64,000 bases of DNA from [Bacteroides] pectinophilus (GCA_025146925.1 CP102260.1:2159389-2223388); one strand, 5' to 3'. Positions 26,512 through 35,969 are shown, numbered from the stretch's first letter. A program made the numbers and translations. The notes: a model not told the origin generated them from the sequence alone.

Positions 26512-27447
26512 CTAACGCACTGCATATACACGTGCAAGAAGTGTTCCTTTGTAAATGACCGGATTCTCTCTTAACGAAAATACAATTCCGTCAGCCGGCG
26601 ATATTATCTCCTGAAGAATCTCTCCATCAACAGGACTTATTATATCACCTATCCGTTCTCCTTTTTTAATGTGTCCCATCTGCTCACCGAGAGCTGATAC
26701 AAAGAGTCCGGCATGCTCAGCATGTATAAAATCCACCTGTCCTTCTGTTGACATTATAGGCTCCTTAACCGCCGGTCTTTCTCCCTGCCATATTCCGAGC
26801 TCTATCATTATATTAAATATTCCGTCTATGAGTTGTCTGCAATATGCATTATTTATTCTTAATCCGACTCCCATCTCTGTTACAAGTGTCGGAACACCAA
26901 GCTTGTTAAGGCTGTATGCAAGTGTTGCCTCACGTACCGTAATTGATGAATATACCCATACAAAATCCGCATTCATAATCTTGGCATACGGAAGAAGCTT
27001 GTCCGCACAGTCTTCATTAAGTCGTACCTGCGGTGCCTCTTTTATATATACGTTACTTGAATGTACATCAATGCACAGATCACTTCCTATTATGTCATTG
27101 ACAACCTCTGCCGCAACATATTCAGCCATTGCACCATTATTATCTCCCGGAAATACCCTGTTCATATCAAGGTCAAACATCGGAATTCCTCTCGCTCCCA
27201 TGTCCATTCCGAGAGGGTTAATGCACGGATACACGTCAACCGTTCCAGTAAGCAGTTCAGGATGTGCCTTAATCTGTCTTATTACTTCATAACACACATA
27301 CTGTCCGTCAAGTTCATCACCATGAATGCCTGTAACAAGTGAAAGCCTCGCTTCTCTCCCGGTAGCATTCTCCGGTTCAAAATGATTCTTAAGTATTCTG
27401 ATTTTTTCTTTTACCGGCATCTTAACCGAAACAACTTCATTAATCAT
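26512..27447 (-). CDS. Succinylglutamate desuccinylase/aspartoacylase family zinc hydrolase
   Basis: 311 residues from MINEVVSVKM, chosen because a GAGGTAG site precedes it; an upstream ATG at 27528 overlaps the helicase stop and lacks a site. It is a zinc carboxypeptidase-fold deacylase with ligands intact: His42 and Glu45 in GIHGDELDG and His129 in DVHSSN, plus the substrate-binding DMNRVFPGD. The C-terminal beta domain (GDIISPVDGEILQEIISPAD) is typical. The likely reaction is hydrolysis of an N-acyl amino acid or related amide; the substrate is unknown. It is paired with the altered paralog 60 bases downstream. Confidence 0.88.
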   Translation of the reverse strand: MINEVVSVKMPVKEKIRILKNHFEPENATGREARLSLVTGIHGDELDGQYVCYEVIRQIKAHPELLTGTVDVYPCINPLGMDMGARGIPMFDLDMNRVFPGDNNGAMAEYVAAEVVNDIIGSDLCIDVHSSNVYIKEAPQVRLNEDCADKLLPYAKIMNADFVWVYSSITVREATLAYSLNKLGVPTLVTEMGVGLRINNAYCRQLIDGIFNIMIELGIWQGERPAVKEPIMSTEGQVDFIHAEHAGLFVSALGEQMGHIKKGERIGDIISPVDGEILQEIISPADGIVFSLRENPVIYKGTLLARVYAVR

Positions 27448-27524
27448 ATCTACCTCATTAATACACAGATAATTATATCTTATCATTGTATATGACTTAA
27501 TGCAATGGGCTATTGTGGGGAAAC

Positions 27525-29927
27525 TCATACGCTCTCCCAGAATTCACGAAGTGTCTGCGCTGCCTGCTCTTTGCGGACAGCAATGTAATTATTCCATTCT
27601 CTTGGGAATATGTCACGGTATTCTCTGTACAGGAAGCGTTCGTCGAGCAGGGCTATGACTCCTCTGTCTTCTTCTGTGCGGATGACGCGTCCCGCTGCCT
27701 GCATGACCTTATTCATGCCGGGATATACATATGCATAGTCGAAACCGTTTTTGCCGGAATCGTCAAAATACTCCTGCAAGAGCTTCTGCTCTGTACATAC
27801 CATCGGAAGTCCCGCGCCGACTATTACTGCGCCTATAAGCTGCTCGTTCTTCAGGTTTATTCCCTCCGAGAATATGCCGCCCATAACACAGAAGCCTGTC
27901 ACGGCATCACCGGCTCCGTTGTCAAATGCCTTCAGGAAGTTCTCGCGTCCCTCCTCGTTCATTGATGAATCCTGACACATTATGCTTTGTTCAAATTCAT
28001 CAGGGAAGCAGCCCTCGTCAGTCATATCATATATAACCTTAAGTACCGACTGCATAAAGCCGTATGATGGAAAGAACACCATATAATTACCGCGTTTCGC
28101 GTCTGTAACTGCAAATATATATTCCGCAATTTTTCTGTACTCAGCATCACCTCGTCTTGAATATCTGCTGCTCACATCACGTCCAACAATTATACGGCGC
28201 ATATCGGTATCAAATGAAGATTTTGCGTATACCGCCATATCGTCAGCCTTGCCGGTAAGCATTTCCTTGAAATATCTGACCGGAAGAAGCGTTGCCGAGA
28301 ACAGCACGGCGCATATTCCCTGCTCTATACATGAATTAAGATTATCCGAAGGGTCAACGCAGAACAGCCTGACAAAGAACTGCCCCTGTGAATCATGCTC
28401 CGTATATATCACATATTTATCGGTCAGCAGATCATGCATATTAAGAAAATGCCTGATTGAAAGAAATATCTCCATCAGGCGTTCCCTGTAATCAATATGC
28501 GGATTCTGCCTGTTTTTATCGAGGAACTTCTGCAGCATCGAATATGCCCGTTCAAGATGCATTGCAAATGCCGACACGCTGCTGATTACATTGTAATCCC
28601 CGCATTCCCTTTTAAATTCAAGCATGTCTTTGTTGCATTTATCGAGGGCCGAGGCAAGCCCTTTATCGATTCCTTTTACATATTTGCGTGCCTCAAGGAA
28701 ATCCTCTTTCACAACCGCAGCACTGTACATGCTTCTTCCCCTGTCAACAAGGTTGTGTGCCTCATCCACAAGAAATATATATCCGCCGCTCATTCCGTCC
28801 GCAAAGAAACGCTTCAGTCTTACATTAGGATCAAATACATAGTTGTAATCACATATAATTCCGTCACACCACAGCGATATATCAAGAGACAGCTCAAACG
28901 GGCATACATTGTGCAATGCAGCGTATTTTACGATAATGTCACGCGTTATGGCCGTCTCATGCGTAATGACATCATAAACAGCATCATTTACACGGTCAAA
29001 ATGTCCCTTTGCATACGGACACGCATCAGGATTGCAGTTGCGCTCCTCAAGTATGCACACCTTATCCCTTGCAGTAAGCGTGACAGTCCTGTAATGAAGC
29101 CCGCCCTCACGCAGTATTCCGTATGTCTGTTCAGCAACGGTTCTTGTTATCGTCTTAGCCGTAAGATAAAATATCTTGTCCCCATGCCCTTCACCGACCG
29201 CCATAACAGCCGGATATATCGTGGATATCGTCTTGCCTGTTCCGGTCGGAGCTTCTATATAAAGATTGCTGCCTGACGCACATGCCCTGTACACGCTTGC
29301 CGCAAGCTCCTTCTGTCCCGGTCTGTATGGAAACGGAAACTTAAGCCCCTTTATCGAAGCATTGCGCTTATCCCTCTCCTCAAATACAAAATCCGTCCAT
29401 TTTGAGAATTCTTCTATAAGCCCGTCGAACCATTTTTCAATCTCATCAAATGAAAAATCCTCATAAAAATATTTAACCGCTTCATCATCAATGCTGCAGT
29501 ATGTCATTCTTACGCGGATACGTTCAAGCTCCATCTCGCATGCACAGATATACGCGTAGCACATGGCCTGCGCCTTATGCACATATACCGGCTCCTTAAC
29601 CCTGCCTACATCGCCGGTCACAGTCTTAATCTCATCGATGCACACATCGGGATTCTCTTCATCGCCTGATGATATAACGCCGTCAGCCCTGCCTTCAAGA
29701 GCTATTATATACGAATCATGCACCGGTATATTTATCTTAAAAGGAACCTCGGCAGCATAATCCGCACCGGACTTCTTCTGTATCGCCCGGTGTATTCTGG
29801 CGCCCTCCTGCATTCTTGCAACATCCTGCGAGGAGCCTGTCCTGTTATCAATATCTCCGCTGTTATACACGAATTCAACAAGATTTCTTACCGATATCCT
29901 GATTGCACCATCTTTAATGACATACAT
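27525..29927 (-). CDS. RecB-type nuclease fused to XPD/DinG-like Fe-S helicase
   Basis: About 800 residues from MYVIKDGAI (AAGGAA upstream). The N-terminal PD-(D/E)XK module shows GRAD (about 80-83), DEIKT (about 98-102) and the QxxxY motif QAMCYAY (from about 120), the Cas4/RecB triad. A superfamily 2 helicase follows: Walker A EAPTGTGKTIST near 230, an Fe-S cysteine set (CILEERNCNPDACPYAKG and later CPFEL), DEAH box in LVDEAHNLVD, and C-terminal motifs VMGGIFSEGINL and QAAGRVIRT. Predicted 5'-3' DNA helicase with nuclease activity, a repair or processing role being likely. It starts two bases after a 95-residue gene and is cotranscribed with three upstream genes. Confidence 0.9.
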   Translation of the reverse strand: MYVIKDGAIRISVRNLVEFVYNSGDIDNRTGSSQDVARMQEGARIHRAIQKKSGADYAAEVPFKINIPVHDSYIIALEGRADGVISSGDEENPDVCIDEIKTVTGDVGRVKEPVYVHKAQAMCYAYICACEMELERIRVRMTYCSIDDEAVKYFYEDFSFDEIEKWFDGLIEEFSKWTDFVFEERDKRNASIKGLKFPFPYRPGQKELAASVYRACASGSNLYIEAPTGTGKTISTIYPAVMAVGEGHGDKIFYLTAKTITRTVAEQTYGILREGGLHYRTVTLTARDKVCILEERNCNPDACPYAKGHFDRVNDAVYDVITHETAITRDIIVKYAALHNVCPFELSLDISLWCDGIICDYNYVFDPNVRLKRFFADGMSGGYIFLVDEAHNLVDRGRSMYSAAVVKEDFLEARKYVKGIDKGLASALDKCNKDMLEFKRECGDYNVISSVSAFAMHLERAYSMLQKFLDKNRQNPHIDYRERLMEIFLSIRHFLNMHDLLTDKYVIYTEHDSQGQFFVRLFCVDPSDNLNSCIEQGICAVLFSATLLPVRYFKEMLTGKADDMAVYAKSSFDTDMRRIIVGRDVSSRYSRRGDAEYRKIAEYIFAVTDAKRGNYMVFFPSYGFMQSVLKVIYDMTDEGCFPDEFEQSIMCQDSSMNEEGRENFLKAFDNGAGDAVTGFCVMGGIFSEGINLKNEQLIGAVIVGAGLPMVCTEQKLLQEYFDDSGKNGFDYAYVYPGMNKVMQAAGRVIRTEEDRGVIALLDERFLYREYRDIFPREWNNYIAVRKEQAAQTLREFWESV

Positions 29928-29929
29928 AC

Positions 29930-30217
29930 TTAATGTTCCTTCGGCTCCCAACTGCCTTTTTCATATTCTTCATTAAGCCACTCTATCGCAGCAAGCCTGC
30001 CTTCTTCCGAAGCCTCAAACTCAGCCGTTGTCTTATCCTCATCCGGAATATATGCATACGCCATAGGCCCCGCCCATGCACATGCCACAAGTATGAAATC
30101 CGGCTTTTCTCCCGTACGCCATATCCTGTAGCGCATATTGCCAAGCGCACCTGTGTATATCCCTTTGTAAGCAAAAAAATTATATGGAAGGATATCCTTA
30201 TCCTCTATTCTTTTCAC
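29930..30217 (-). CDS. Conserved hypothetical protein linked to the helicase, 95 aa
   Basis: Starts at GTG overlapping the stop of the upstream gene (GTGA), with AAGGAG nine bases ahead. Soluble, with aromatic-rich segments (ILPYNFFAYKGIYTGALGN, YRIWRTGEKPDFILVACAWA) and an acidic C-terminus (EGRLAAIEWLNEEYEKGSW). Short GTGA and two-base junctions on both sides imply tight coexpression with the nuclease-like and helicase proteins. No known domain recognised. Confidence 0.7.
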   Translation of the reverse strand: MKRIEDKDILPYNFFAYKGIYTGALGNMRYRIWRTGEKPDFILVACAWAGPMAYAYIPDEDKTTAEFEASEEGRLAAIEWLNEEYEKGSWEPKEH

Positions 30218-30999
30218 CAGTCCGACACTCCTTCATAAATATACGAATTGCCTTTTTTACCTGTCCTTCTTACCGCTCCGACATAATAGAGTATATTGAG
30301 CACCTGCCTTGCCGTCTTCACATCAATATGCGCCGCCTTTGCAAATGCAGCCGAATCAAAGCCGCCTTCAAGCGAATCCAGTTCATAAGGCACAAACTGC
30401 AGATAATCCTCAGGCTGTTCAATGACAGTCTCCTCCCTTATTCCGAGTGGGATTCTGTCGTATCTTGTTGAGCCGCGCTTTCTCGTCTCGTTCCATCCGT
30501 TAAGGAGCCTGTACTCCTCAATATCCATCAGCACGATACGAAGTTTAAGATTGGGATTCTTAAGAAAATCCTTTATCTTGTACAGCTCATAAAATGCGTA
30601 ATATGCATTCCATTTCTTAGGTGCTTTGCGCCGTTTCCCTGTCTCTCCCGTCTGCGGGTCTATCCACGAAAGCCATTTGGTATAAGGAATCGGATATACC
30701 ACTGTAACCGGATAAAGATTAAGAAACACTGCAAGCTTCTGCCGCAGCTTATTAAAATTGGCTGTCTGTATCTCTATTATTCCGTCATTATTGCAGATGT
30801 CTGCAACGTAGCCTTCTATGGCAACCTCCTGATAATTATCATCAGGCTCGTACATATTCTTGAGTATCGCATGCACCGTCTTCTCGCCAAGAGTCCCTAT
30901 TCCGCTTTTTTCACGGATGACACCCACCACCTTATTCTTTGCGGCTGTGAATTCTTCATTTTTAATGTAGCTGACCGTCTCATCACTCTTTGAAGCCAT
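30214..30999 (-). CDS. Putative PD-(D/E)XK-like protein with winged-helix tail
   Basis: A 261-residue soluble protein. The N-terminal region carries a spaced Glu (GEK, 39), Asp67 in GYVADICNNDG and a Glu76/Gln78 pair in IIEIQTANFNKL, resembling the D-(E/Q)xK core of restriction-like nucleases, though the usual Lys is replaced. A middle basic segment (TGKRRKAPKKWNAYYAFYELY) and a C-terminal winged-helix-like stretch (DSAAFAKAAHIDVKTARQVL then LYYVGAVRRTG) suggest DNA binding. It overlaps the aminotransferase 3' end by 17 bases and the next gene by GTGA. Nuclease assignment is inference. Confidence 0.65.
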   Translation of the reverse strand: MASKSDETVSYIKNEEFTAAKNKVVGVIREKSGIGTLGEKTVHAILKNMYEPDDNYQEVAIEGYVADICNNDGIIEIQTANFNKLRQKLAVFLNLYPVTVVYPIPYTKWLSWIDPQTGETGKRRKAPKKWNAYYAFYELYKIKDFLKNPNLKLRIVLMDIEEYRLLNGWNETRKRGSTRYDRIPLGIREETVIEQPEDYLQFVPYELDSLEGGFDSAAFAKAAHIDVKTARQVLNILYYVGAVRRTGKKGNSYIYEGVSDW

Positions 31000-32155
31000 C
31001 AGCCTTTGCCCTCAGTGTTGCAAGATTATCAAGTGCCGCATTAAGCGTCTCGTCCTTCTTTGCAAAATGGAATCTTATAAGGTTATGTACATCCTCCCTG
31101 AAGAAGCTTGAGCCGGGAACTGCTGCCACTCCCACATGCTCAGTCATCCATTCGCAGAACTTAACATCATCCTTTACGCCGAATTCCGACACATCCATAA
31201 GCACATAGTACGCACCCTGCGGCTCTGTAAATGTAAATCCGAGATTCTTAAGGCCGCCGCAGAACAACTCCTTCATATGTGTATAATGCGCGGCAAGCCC
31301 TTCATAATAATCATCACCGAACTTAAGTCCCGTAACCGCAGCCTCCATAAGCGGTGCTGCCGCTCCGACAGTAAGGAAATCATGAACCTTTTTGACACGG
31401 TCAATAACCTGTGGATTGGCAATAACATAACCAAGTCTCCAGCCTGTAATCGAGTATGTCTTTGAAAGGGAATTACATACTATCGTCCTCTCCCTCATGC
31501 CCGGAAGCGATGCCATGTAAATGTGCTTATTGGGTGCATATACTATATGCTCATACACCTCATCCGTGATGACATATGCATCATACTTTATCGCAAGATC
31601 TGCAATTATCTTAAGCTCGTCATATGTAAATACCTTGCCGCACGGATTGGAAGGATTACACAGTATAAGTGCCTTTGCACCCTGTCTGAATGCATCCTCA
31701 AGAAGCTCCGCGTCAAAATCAAATGCCGGCGGAACAAGCGGTACATATATCGGCTGTGCTCCTGACAGAATCGTATCAGCCCCGTAATTCTCATAAAACG
31801 GTGAGAATATTACCACCTTATCTCCCGGATTAACCACCGACATCATAGATGCCATCATAGCTTCCGTACTTCCGCATGTGACAACAATCTCGCTGTCCGG
31901 GTCGACCTTTATCCCTGAAAAATGCTCATATTTATCAGCAAGTGCTTCCCTGAAATTCTGCGCGCCCCATGTAAGTGCATACTGATGAGGACCTTCTGCC
32001 GCAACCTGCGCAAGCCTGTCCGTCATAGCCTTCGGCGGGTCAAAGTCAGGAAATCCCTGTGAAAGATTCACCGCACCGTACCTGTTGGCAATCCTTGTCA
32101 TTCTTCTTATTACTGAGTCAGTAAATTCAGATGTTCTTTCACTTAATTCTCTCAT
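30983..32155 (-). CDS. Pyridoxal-phosphate aminotransferase, class I/II
   Basis: A 390-residue fold-type I aminotransferase. Visible features are VNLSQGFPDFDPP near the N-terminus, LCNPSNPCGKVF, the PLP-lysine region NSLSKTYSITGWRLGYV and the C-terminal arginine region NLIRFHFAKKDE. Length and motifs fit the aspartate/kynurenine-type Ig subfamily, but substrate is not predictable. It begins behind TGGAGAAG and ends inside the nuclease-like gene, so it heads that operon. Confidence 0.92.
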   Translation of the reverse strand: MRELSERTSEFTDSVIRRMTRIANRYGAVNLSQGFPDFDPPKAMTDRLAQVAAEGPHQYALTWGAQNFREALADKYEHFSGIKVDPDSEIVVTCGSTEAMMASMMSVVNPGDKVVIFSPFYENYGADTILSGAQPIYVPLVPPAFDFDAELLEDAFRQGAKALILCNPSNPCGKVFTYDELKIIADLAIKYDAYVITDEVYEHIVYAPNKHIYMASLPGMRERTIVCNSLSKTYSITGWRLGYVIANPQVIDRVKKVHDFLTVGAAAPLMEAAVTGLKFGDDYYEGLAAHYTHMKELFCGGLKNLGFTFTEPQGAYYVLMDVSEFGVKDDVKFCEWMTEHVGVAAVPGSSFFREDVHNLIRFHFAKKDETLNAALDNLATLRAKADGFKE

Positions 32156-32219
32156 ATCTTCTCCAGCTTTCTGTCTCTTATTTGTCGGGCTATATCTTAA
32201 ACTTCTATTTTCAGCTATA

Positions 32220-33074
32220 CTATCCGGCTATAAAAAGCACACCAAGCGTTCCCGGTCCGCAATGGCTTGATATAACTCCGCCTGCTCTTGTCTCTAATAT
32301 CTCATCAAATATCCCCAATGATTCAAGGTATTCGCGTACATTATCCACAATCTGCCTGTCACAGCCCGAATGTGTTATGAATACTCTGTCAGGACGTGCA
32401 TTTTTAAGCTGTTCTTCCATATCCTTTGTATAAGACATTATCACAGATGACAGCTTTCCTCTGTATTTTTTAGCCGCATCCATAGCACCATTCTCCACAA
32501 CTATCCTTGGGTGAAGCTTAAGCACACTTCCTGCCATTGCCGCAACCGCACTGCACCTGCCGCCTCTGTACAGATATGTAAGAGTATCCACTACAAAGCT
32601 TGCACGCACATATGGCTTAAGTTCCTCCATCCTTGCCTTTATCTCTGACGCACTGCAGCCCTTATCAGCCATAATTGCAGCCTCTATCACAAGAAGCCCT
32701 ATTCCGGTTGAAAGATTAGCCGAATCAATAACCGTCACAAGCTCATCCGCATCAAGTTCACCTGCCGCAAGCCTCATAACATTGCCTGATGTAGACATGC
32801 TCTCAGATATGGAAAAGCATACAATCTCTCTTCCTTCTTCAACATACGGCCTCATCAGCTCCACTGCTTCAGTTATCGCAGGCGCTGATGTCTTAGGTGT
32901 TGTCTTATTGTCATCTGACCATGCAAATATCTCATCCGGCGTAATCACACCGTCCTCATATTCCTTATCTCCAAGAAGAATATGAAGCGGCAGGATGTCT
33001 ATATCGTATCTCTGAACAAGCTCCTTGGAAAGATCACAAGTGCTGTCTGAGATAATCTTTACCTTTTTATTCAT
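32220..33074 (-). CDS. DegV family fatty-acid-binding protein
   Basis: 284 residues from MNKKVKIISD, seven bases after GGAGG; the earlier frame start is rejected. The DegV signatures are ISDSTCDLSKEL at the N-terminus, SGNVMRLAAGEL and VIDSANLSTGIG, FVVDTLTYLYRGGRCSA, and the C-terminal SSHCGPGTLGVLF. DegV proteins bind a fatty acid and (as FakB) present it to the kinase FakA for phosphorylation. No fakA is in the window. Confidence 0.92.
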   Translation of the reverse strand: MNKKVKIISDSTCDLSKELVQRYDIDILPLHILLGDKEYEDGVITPDEIFAWSDDNKTTPKTSAPAITEAVELMRPYVEEGREIVCFSISESMSTSGNVMRLAAGELDADELVTVIDSANLSTGIGLLVIEAAIMADKGCSASEIKARMEELKPYVRASFVVDTLTYLYRGGRCSAVAAMAGSVLKLHPRIVVENGAMDAAKKYRGKLSSVIMSYTKDMEEQLKNARPDRVFITHSGCDRQIVDNVREYLESLGIFDEILETRAGGVISSHCGPGTLGVLFIAG

Positions 33075-33106
33075 AATAATCCTCCATTCCGGCAGGCACA
33101 CATTCA

Positions 33107-33553
33107 CTACCACCAGTCACTGTCCCACAGTACCGTAAACGGGCCGTCATTTTCAAGCTCAACCTTCATATCAGCTCCGAATACTCCGCATTGGACGCTT
33201 CCAAATGTATCCGCACAGCCCTTTTTAAAATATTCATACATTTCATTGGCAAAATCAGGCGCTCCCGCTTTTACAAAGCTTGGCCTGTTGCCCTTGCGGC
33301 AGTCTGCATACAGTGTAAACTGCGACACAACCATAACTTCACCGCCAACATCCGTGAGTGAAAGGTTAGTCTTGCCATTCTCATCTTCAAATATTCTTAA
33401 TCCCGACAGCTTCTTTATGTATCTGTCTGCCATTTCTTTTGTATCTCCGTCAGCAATACCAAGCAGTATCAGGAGTCCTTTACCGATACTTCCCACAACA
33501 CTGCCATCCACCTTAACCGATGCATGGTTAACACGCTGTATAACAAGTCTCAT
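33107..33553 (-). CDS. dtd: D-aminoacyl-tRNA deacylase
   Basis: 148 residues from [13 protein letters not shown] (an upstream TTG two codons earlier is the alternative). Removes D-amino acids from mischarged tRNA. The motifs [20 protein letters not shown] and the C-terminal [11 protein letters not shown], containing the Gly-Pro of the active site, are diagnostic. Usual length. It lies between the DegV gene and a zinc-ribbon gene, all closely spaced. Confidence 0.95.
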   Translation of the reverse strand: MRLVIQRVNHASVKVDGSVVGSIGKGLLILLGIADGDTKEMADRYIKKLSGLRIFEDENGKTNLSLTDVGGEVMVVSQFTLYADCRKGNRPSFVKAGAPDFANEMYEYFKKGCADTFGSVQCGVFGADMKVELENDGPFTVLWDSDWW

Positions 33554-33571
33554 AATCAATCACCATTATTC

Positions 33572-33841
33572 CTATATCCACTCGTAATCTCCGCCTGTAA
33601 TCGCAAGACTGAGGAGTGAATCCATCTTTGCAACCTCTTCCTCTCCCTCAATCTTTTCAATAAGCTGCGCCGTATCAGTTATATCTTCAAGTGACTCATC
33701 CGGTCCTATCTCGTAATCCACTTCCGCCTCACAGTCAGGGCATGGAATCTTACTAATTGTCTGAAGTGAAAGAAACCTCTTGCCACATTGCTTACACTCA
33801 TAATATCCACATTCTTTTGTTCCGTCAGGTACATAATACAT
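33572..33841 (-). CDS. Small zinc-ribbon protein
   Basis: About 89 residues from MYYVPDGTKEC; GGAGG lies 13 bases upstream. In-frame starts up to 33895 would add 18 residues. Two CxxC knuckles, CKQCGKRFLSLQ and CPDC, form a rubredoxin-like zinc ribbon, followed by an acidic helical tail (ITDTAQLIEKIEGEEEVAKM). It is 18 bases upstream of dtd and likely cotranscribed. Function unknown. Confidence 0.75.
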   Translation of the reverse strand: MYYVPDGTKECGYYECKQCGKRFLSLQTISKIPCPDCEAEVDYEIGPDESLEDITDTAQLIEKIEGEEEVAKMDSLLSLAITGGDYEWI

Positions 33842-34078
33842 ATTGATTCCCGAGCCTCCATACATTATTAATGCGTTATTAATCAGCATTAACATCTGCC
33901 GATTTCATTATATTATACATTTGTATTTTTGTCTTGTGTATAGAACAATATCATTACATAATTATCTTATGTGGAGGTGCATTAAAGCCTAAGCCATCCT
34001 TGACTGCGATGGCATCAATGTAGAAGTTGTACCTGCATGGAAATGGCTTCTGGATAATCCGCATTAGAAATGTATATA

Positions 34079-34753
34079 TTATCTGAACCCCTTCAGATAC
34101 TCCTTCTGCTCCGGTGTAATGCGATAGCTCTCTACCGCCTTCTGTATCGTCTTTTTATGTACCCATTCAGGAAGCCTCCGTTCCTGTATATAAGGAATTG
34201 CCGCATTCCACTGCTTTGCAAGTGCTGTCGCCATGTACCACGCAATCATCATATTAACATAGTACTCCTCAGACTTTACATCTGCGACAATCTGCAAGTA
34301 CTCTTCCTTAAAATCTTCATCAAGAAACAGACGCATCATGACGCCAATCCCGTATCTCTTAACGTACGCTGCATCTGAAGCAATCCACTTCTTTGCCCTC
34401 AAAAGAACATCTTTCTTATTTTTATTAAAGCATTTTGGAACCGGAAAATCACAGGTAGCCCAATTATCAACATACGGAAGGAACTTTTCAAGTTCAAAGA
34501 TACATTTATCATAGTCCTTAATCTGCCCAATCAGCATCATCTGAAGATTATTCTCTTCATAATATTTATGCGGAAGTTCATCCATAAACCGGGCTGCTTC
34601 CTCCGTCTTAGCGAATTTCTTTGCAAATGTCCTTAAAACCGGCGTTCTAATTCCTATAATATCCGATTTATCAATTCCCGGCATAAGGCTGCTGTGGAAA
34701 TCCCTGTACGCCGTGTCCTGTAGCTCAAACAATTCTTCCTGTAAGTGTGTCAT
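34079..34753 (-). CDS. DNA alkylation repair protein (AlkD-like HEAT-repeat)
   Basis: 224 residues from MTHLQEELFEL (GGAG seven bases upstream). All-helical HEAT-like repeats; the family stretches GIRTPVLRTFAKKFAKT, FLPYVDNWATCDFPVPKCF and YYVNMMIAWYMATALAKQW correspond to the AlkC/AlkD glycosylase-like fold that removes alkylated bases. The Trp/Asp-containing loop DNWATCD is where the catalytic Asp lies. Last core gene before the accessory island. Confidence 0.9.
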   Translation of the reverse strand: MTHLQEELFELQDTAYRDFHSSLMPGIDKSDIIGIRTPVLRTFAKKFAKTEEAARFMDELPHKYYEENNLQMMLIGQIKDYDKCIFELEKFLPYVDNWATCDFPVPKCFNKNKKDVLLRAKKWIASDAAYVKRYGIGVMMRLFLDEDFKEEYLQIVADVKSEEYYVNMMIAWYMATALAKQWNAAIPYIQERRLPEWVHKKTIQKAVESYRITPEQKEYLKGFR

Positions 34754-34944
34754 AAAAATCTCCATTCCGCAGGCACAAATAGCCGTGTAAAACCAGATAT
34801 CAAACTGATTTTTACACTATCTCCTCATCGACCCATCCAGACTTTCCCCAATTGTAGTTCTTTGTATAATACATGTCAATTTGAAATATACTTTTTATTC
34901 GTTCCAATGCTTCCATTTATATAACTGCCCTTTGTATTCCAGAT

Positions 34945-35241
34945 TTAAATGTTTCTCTTTATCCAGTCGCTTATCCAGCCTAACATCATCCGTTCACTTT
35001 CTGTTTTCTGTCGCCTGTGAACTCTGGCGACACAGCCGGGGCAGTATTTTGCCCGGTTGGATTTGGGGACGAATACGCCGCCGCAGACCGAGAAAGAAGC
35101 CGTCTGCGGGCAGGCGCAGGTGTCCCCATCGTCAAGGACAATGCAGTTGCCGTCCTCACAGCAACAGCACTCCCGGCGGATCAGGGCTTTTGCCTGTTTG
35201 CGCTGCTTCCCATGCCGGGTTATTCCTTTTCGGACGGTCAT
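34945..35241 (-). CDS. Cysteine-rich VLP-domain protein, mobile-element associated
   Basis: A 98-residue basic protein with cysteine clusters ECCCCEDGNC, TCACPQ and KYCPGC and the motif LIRRECCCCEDGNCIVLDDG typical of the Cys-rich VLP family, found on conjugative elements of Firmicutes. The DNA here is notably more GC-rich than the neighbouring genes. No convincing ribosome site precedes the start, and no partner conjugation genes are adjacent, so it may be a relic of an older element. Confidence 0.72.
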   Translation of the reverse strand: MTVRKGITRHGKQRKQAKALIRRECCCCEDGNCIVLDDGDTCACPQTASFSVCGGVFVPKSNRAKYCPGCVARVHRRQKTESERMMLGWISDWIKRNI

Positions 35242-35423
35242 TCGATTTTCAAGGTGCTGTTCACCGATGAACTATCTCAAGTGTATACTTTTTTGATTGC
35301 CTGTGCCATATGTCCATAAAGTCGGAAATCAGCCTGAAATCTCTCTATTTCCACGCTCTCGGAATTGTGGTAAAATAAAAATGACGGAACAACAAATCGG
35401 CGGTTGTAAAGGAGCGTTATGCG

Positions 35424-35597
35424 ATGGAAAAAAGAAAAATTGTTCGTGGGATTATATTGGCAGTATTGCTGGTTTGTGCGGTGTTTTTGATTTATTCCAT
35501 AGTAACAGACCCATTAGGCGAACATGATATTATGCTTGCCCTAGCTGTTACCGCTGGATTTATTGCATTAGAGCAGGACAAGCGAAAAGAAAGATAA
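35424..35597 (+). CDS. Small two-helix membrane protein, 57 aa
   Basis: Begins MEKRKIVRGIILAVLLVCAV and has two hydrophobic helices (about 8-26 and 36-50) and a charged tail ending LEQDKRKER. An AAAGGAG site lies nine bases upstream. Unrecognised. It belongs to a run of short, separately spaced plus-strand cargo genes. Confidence 0.6.
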   Translation: MEKRKIVRGIILAVLLVCAVFLIYSIVTDPLGEHDIMLALAVTAGFIALEQDKRKER

Positions 35598-35641
35598 CTC
35601 CCTATTTGACTGTATAGCAATAAGTTATTGGAGAAAAAAAT

Positions 35642-35839
35642 ATGAAATGTATGAAGTGTAGCTGTGAAATGATAACAGCAAAATTATGTGGGGATGTAAG
35701 CGGAATGAGTGTTCGCTTAACCAATAAAAAGAAAGGAGTTTTTGAAACAGAGCATATAAGTACGGTTTCATGCTTTGTATGCACAAAATGCGGATATGTT
35801 GAGCTGAAAGCTGATAATCCAAAGGATTTGATTTTGTAA
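35642..35839 (+). CDS. Small protein with two CxxC pairs, probable zinc ribbon
   Basis: 65 residues, with MKCMKCSCEM at the N-terminus and CFVCTKCGYVEL near the C-terminus, a four-cysteine zinc-ribbon arrangement. A TTGGAG site lies just upstream. Similar short proteins commonly carry the tail CTKCGYxELYADNPK. No defined function. Confidence 0.75.
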   Translation: MKCMKCSCEMITAKLCGDVSGMSVRLTNKKKGVFETEHISTVSCFVCTKCGYVELKADNPKDLIL

Positions 35840-35969
35840 ACATCCGATTTGCAAGCAAATGAGGACAGATACGGATATGATTACTTATCTACTATTTTGT
35901 GCAAGGTGCAGTGGATAACTATATAAACAAAAAGTTCGAGTGATAAATCGAAAGTTGGAGGATACACGC

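Noticed and set aside
28497-29276. 259-codon plus-strand frame inside the helicase gene
   Set aside because: Antisense shadow without start signals or recognisable domain.
33965-34064. Plus-strand fragment reading AILDCDGINVEVVPAWKWLL then DNPH
   Set aside because: No start, stop codon just upstream, and no family recognised; possibly a tiny gene relic but unsupported.
34881-35270. 129-residue plus-strand frame over the Cys-rich VLP gene
   Set aside because: Composition is that of an antisense shadow; the minus-strand cysteine motif is recognisable.
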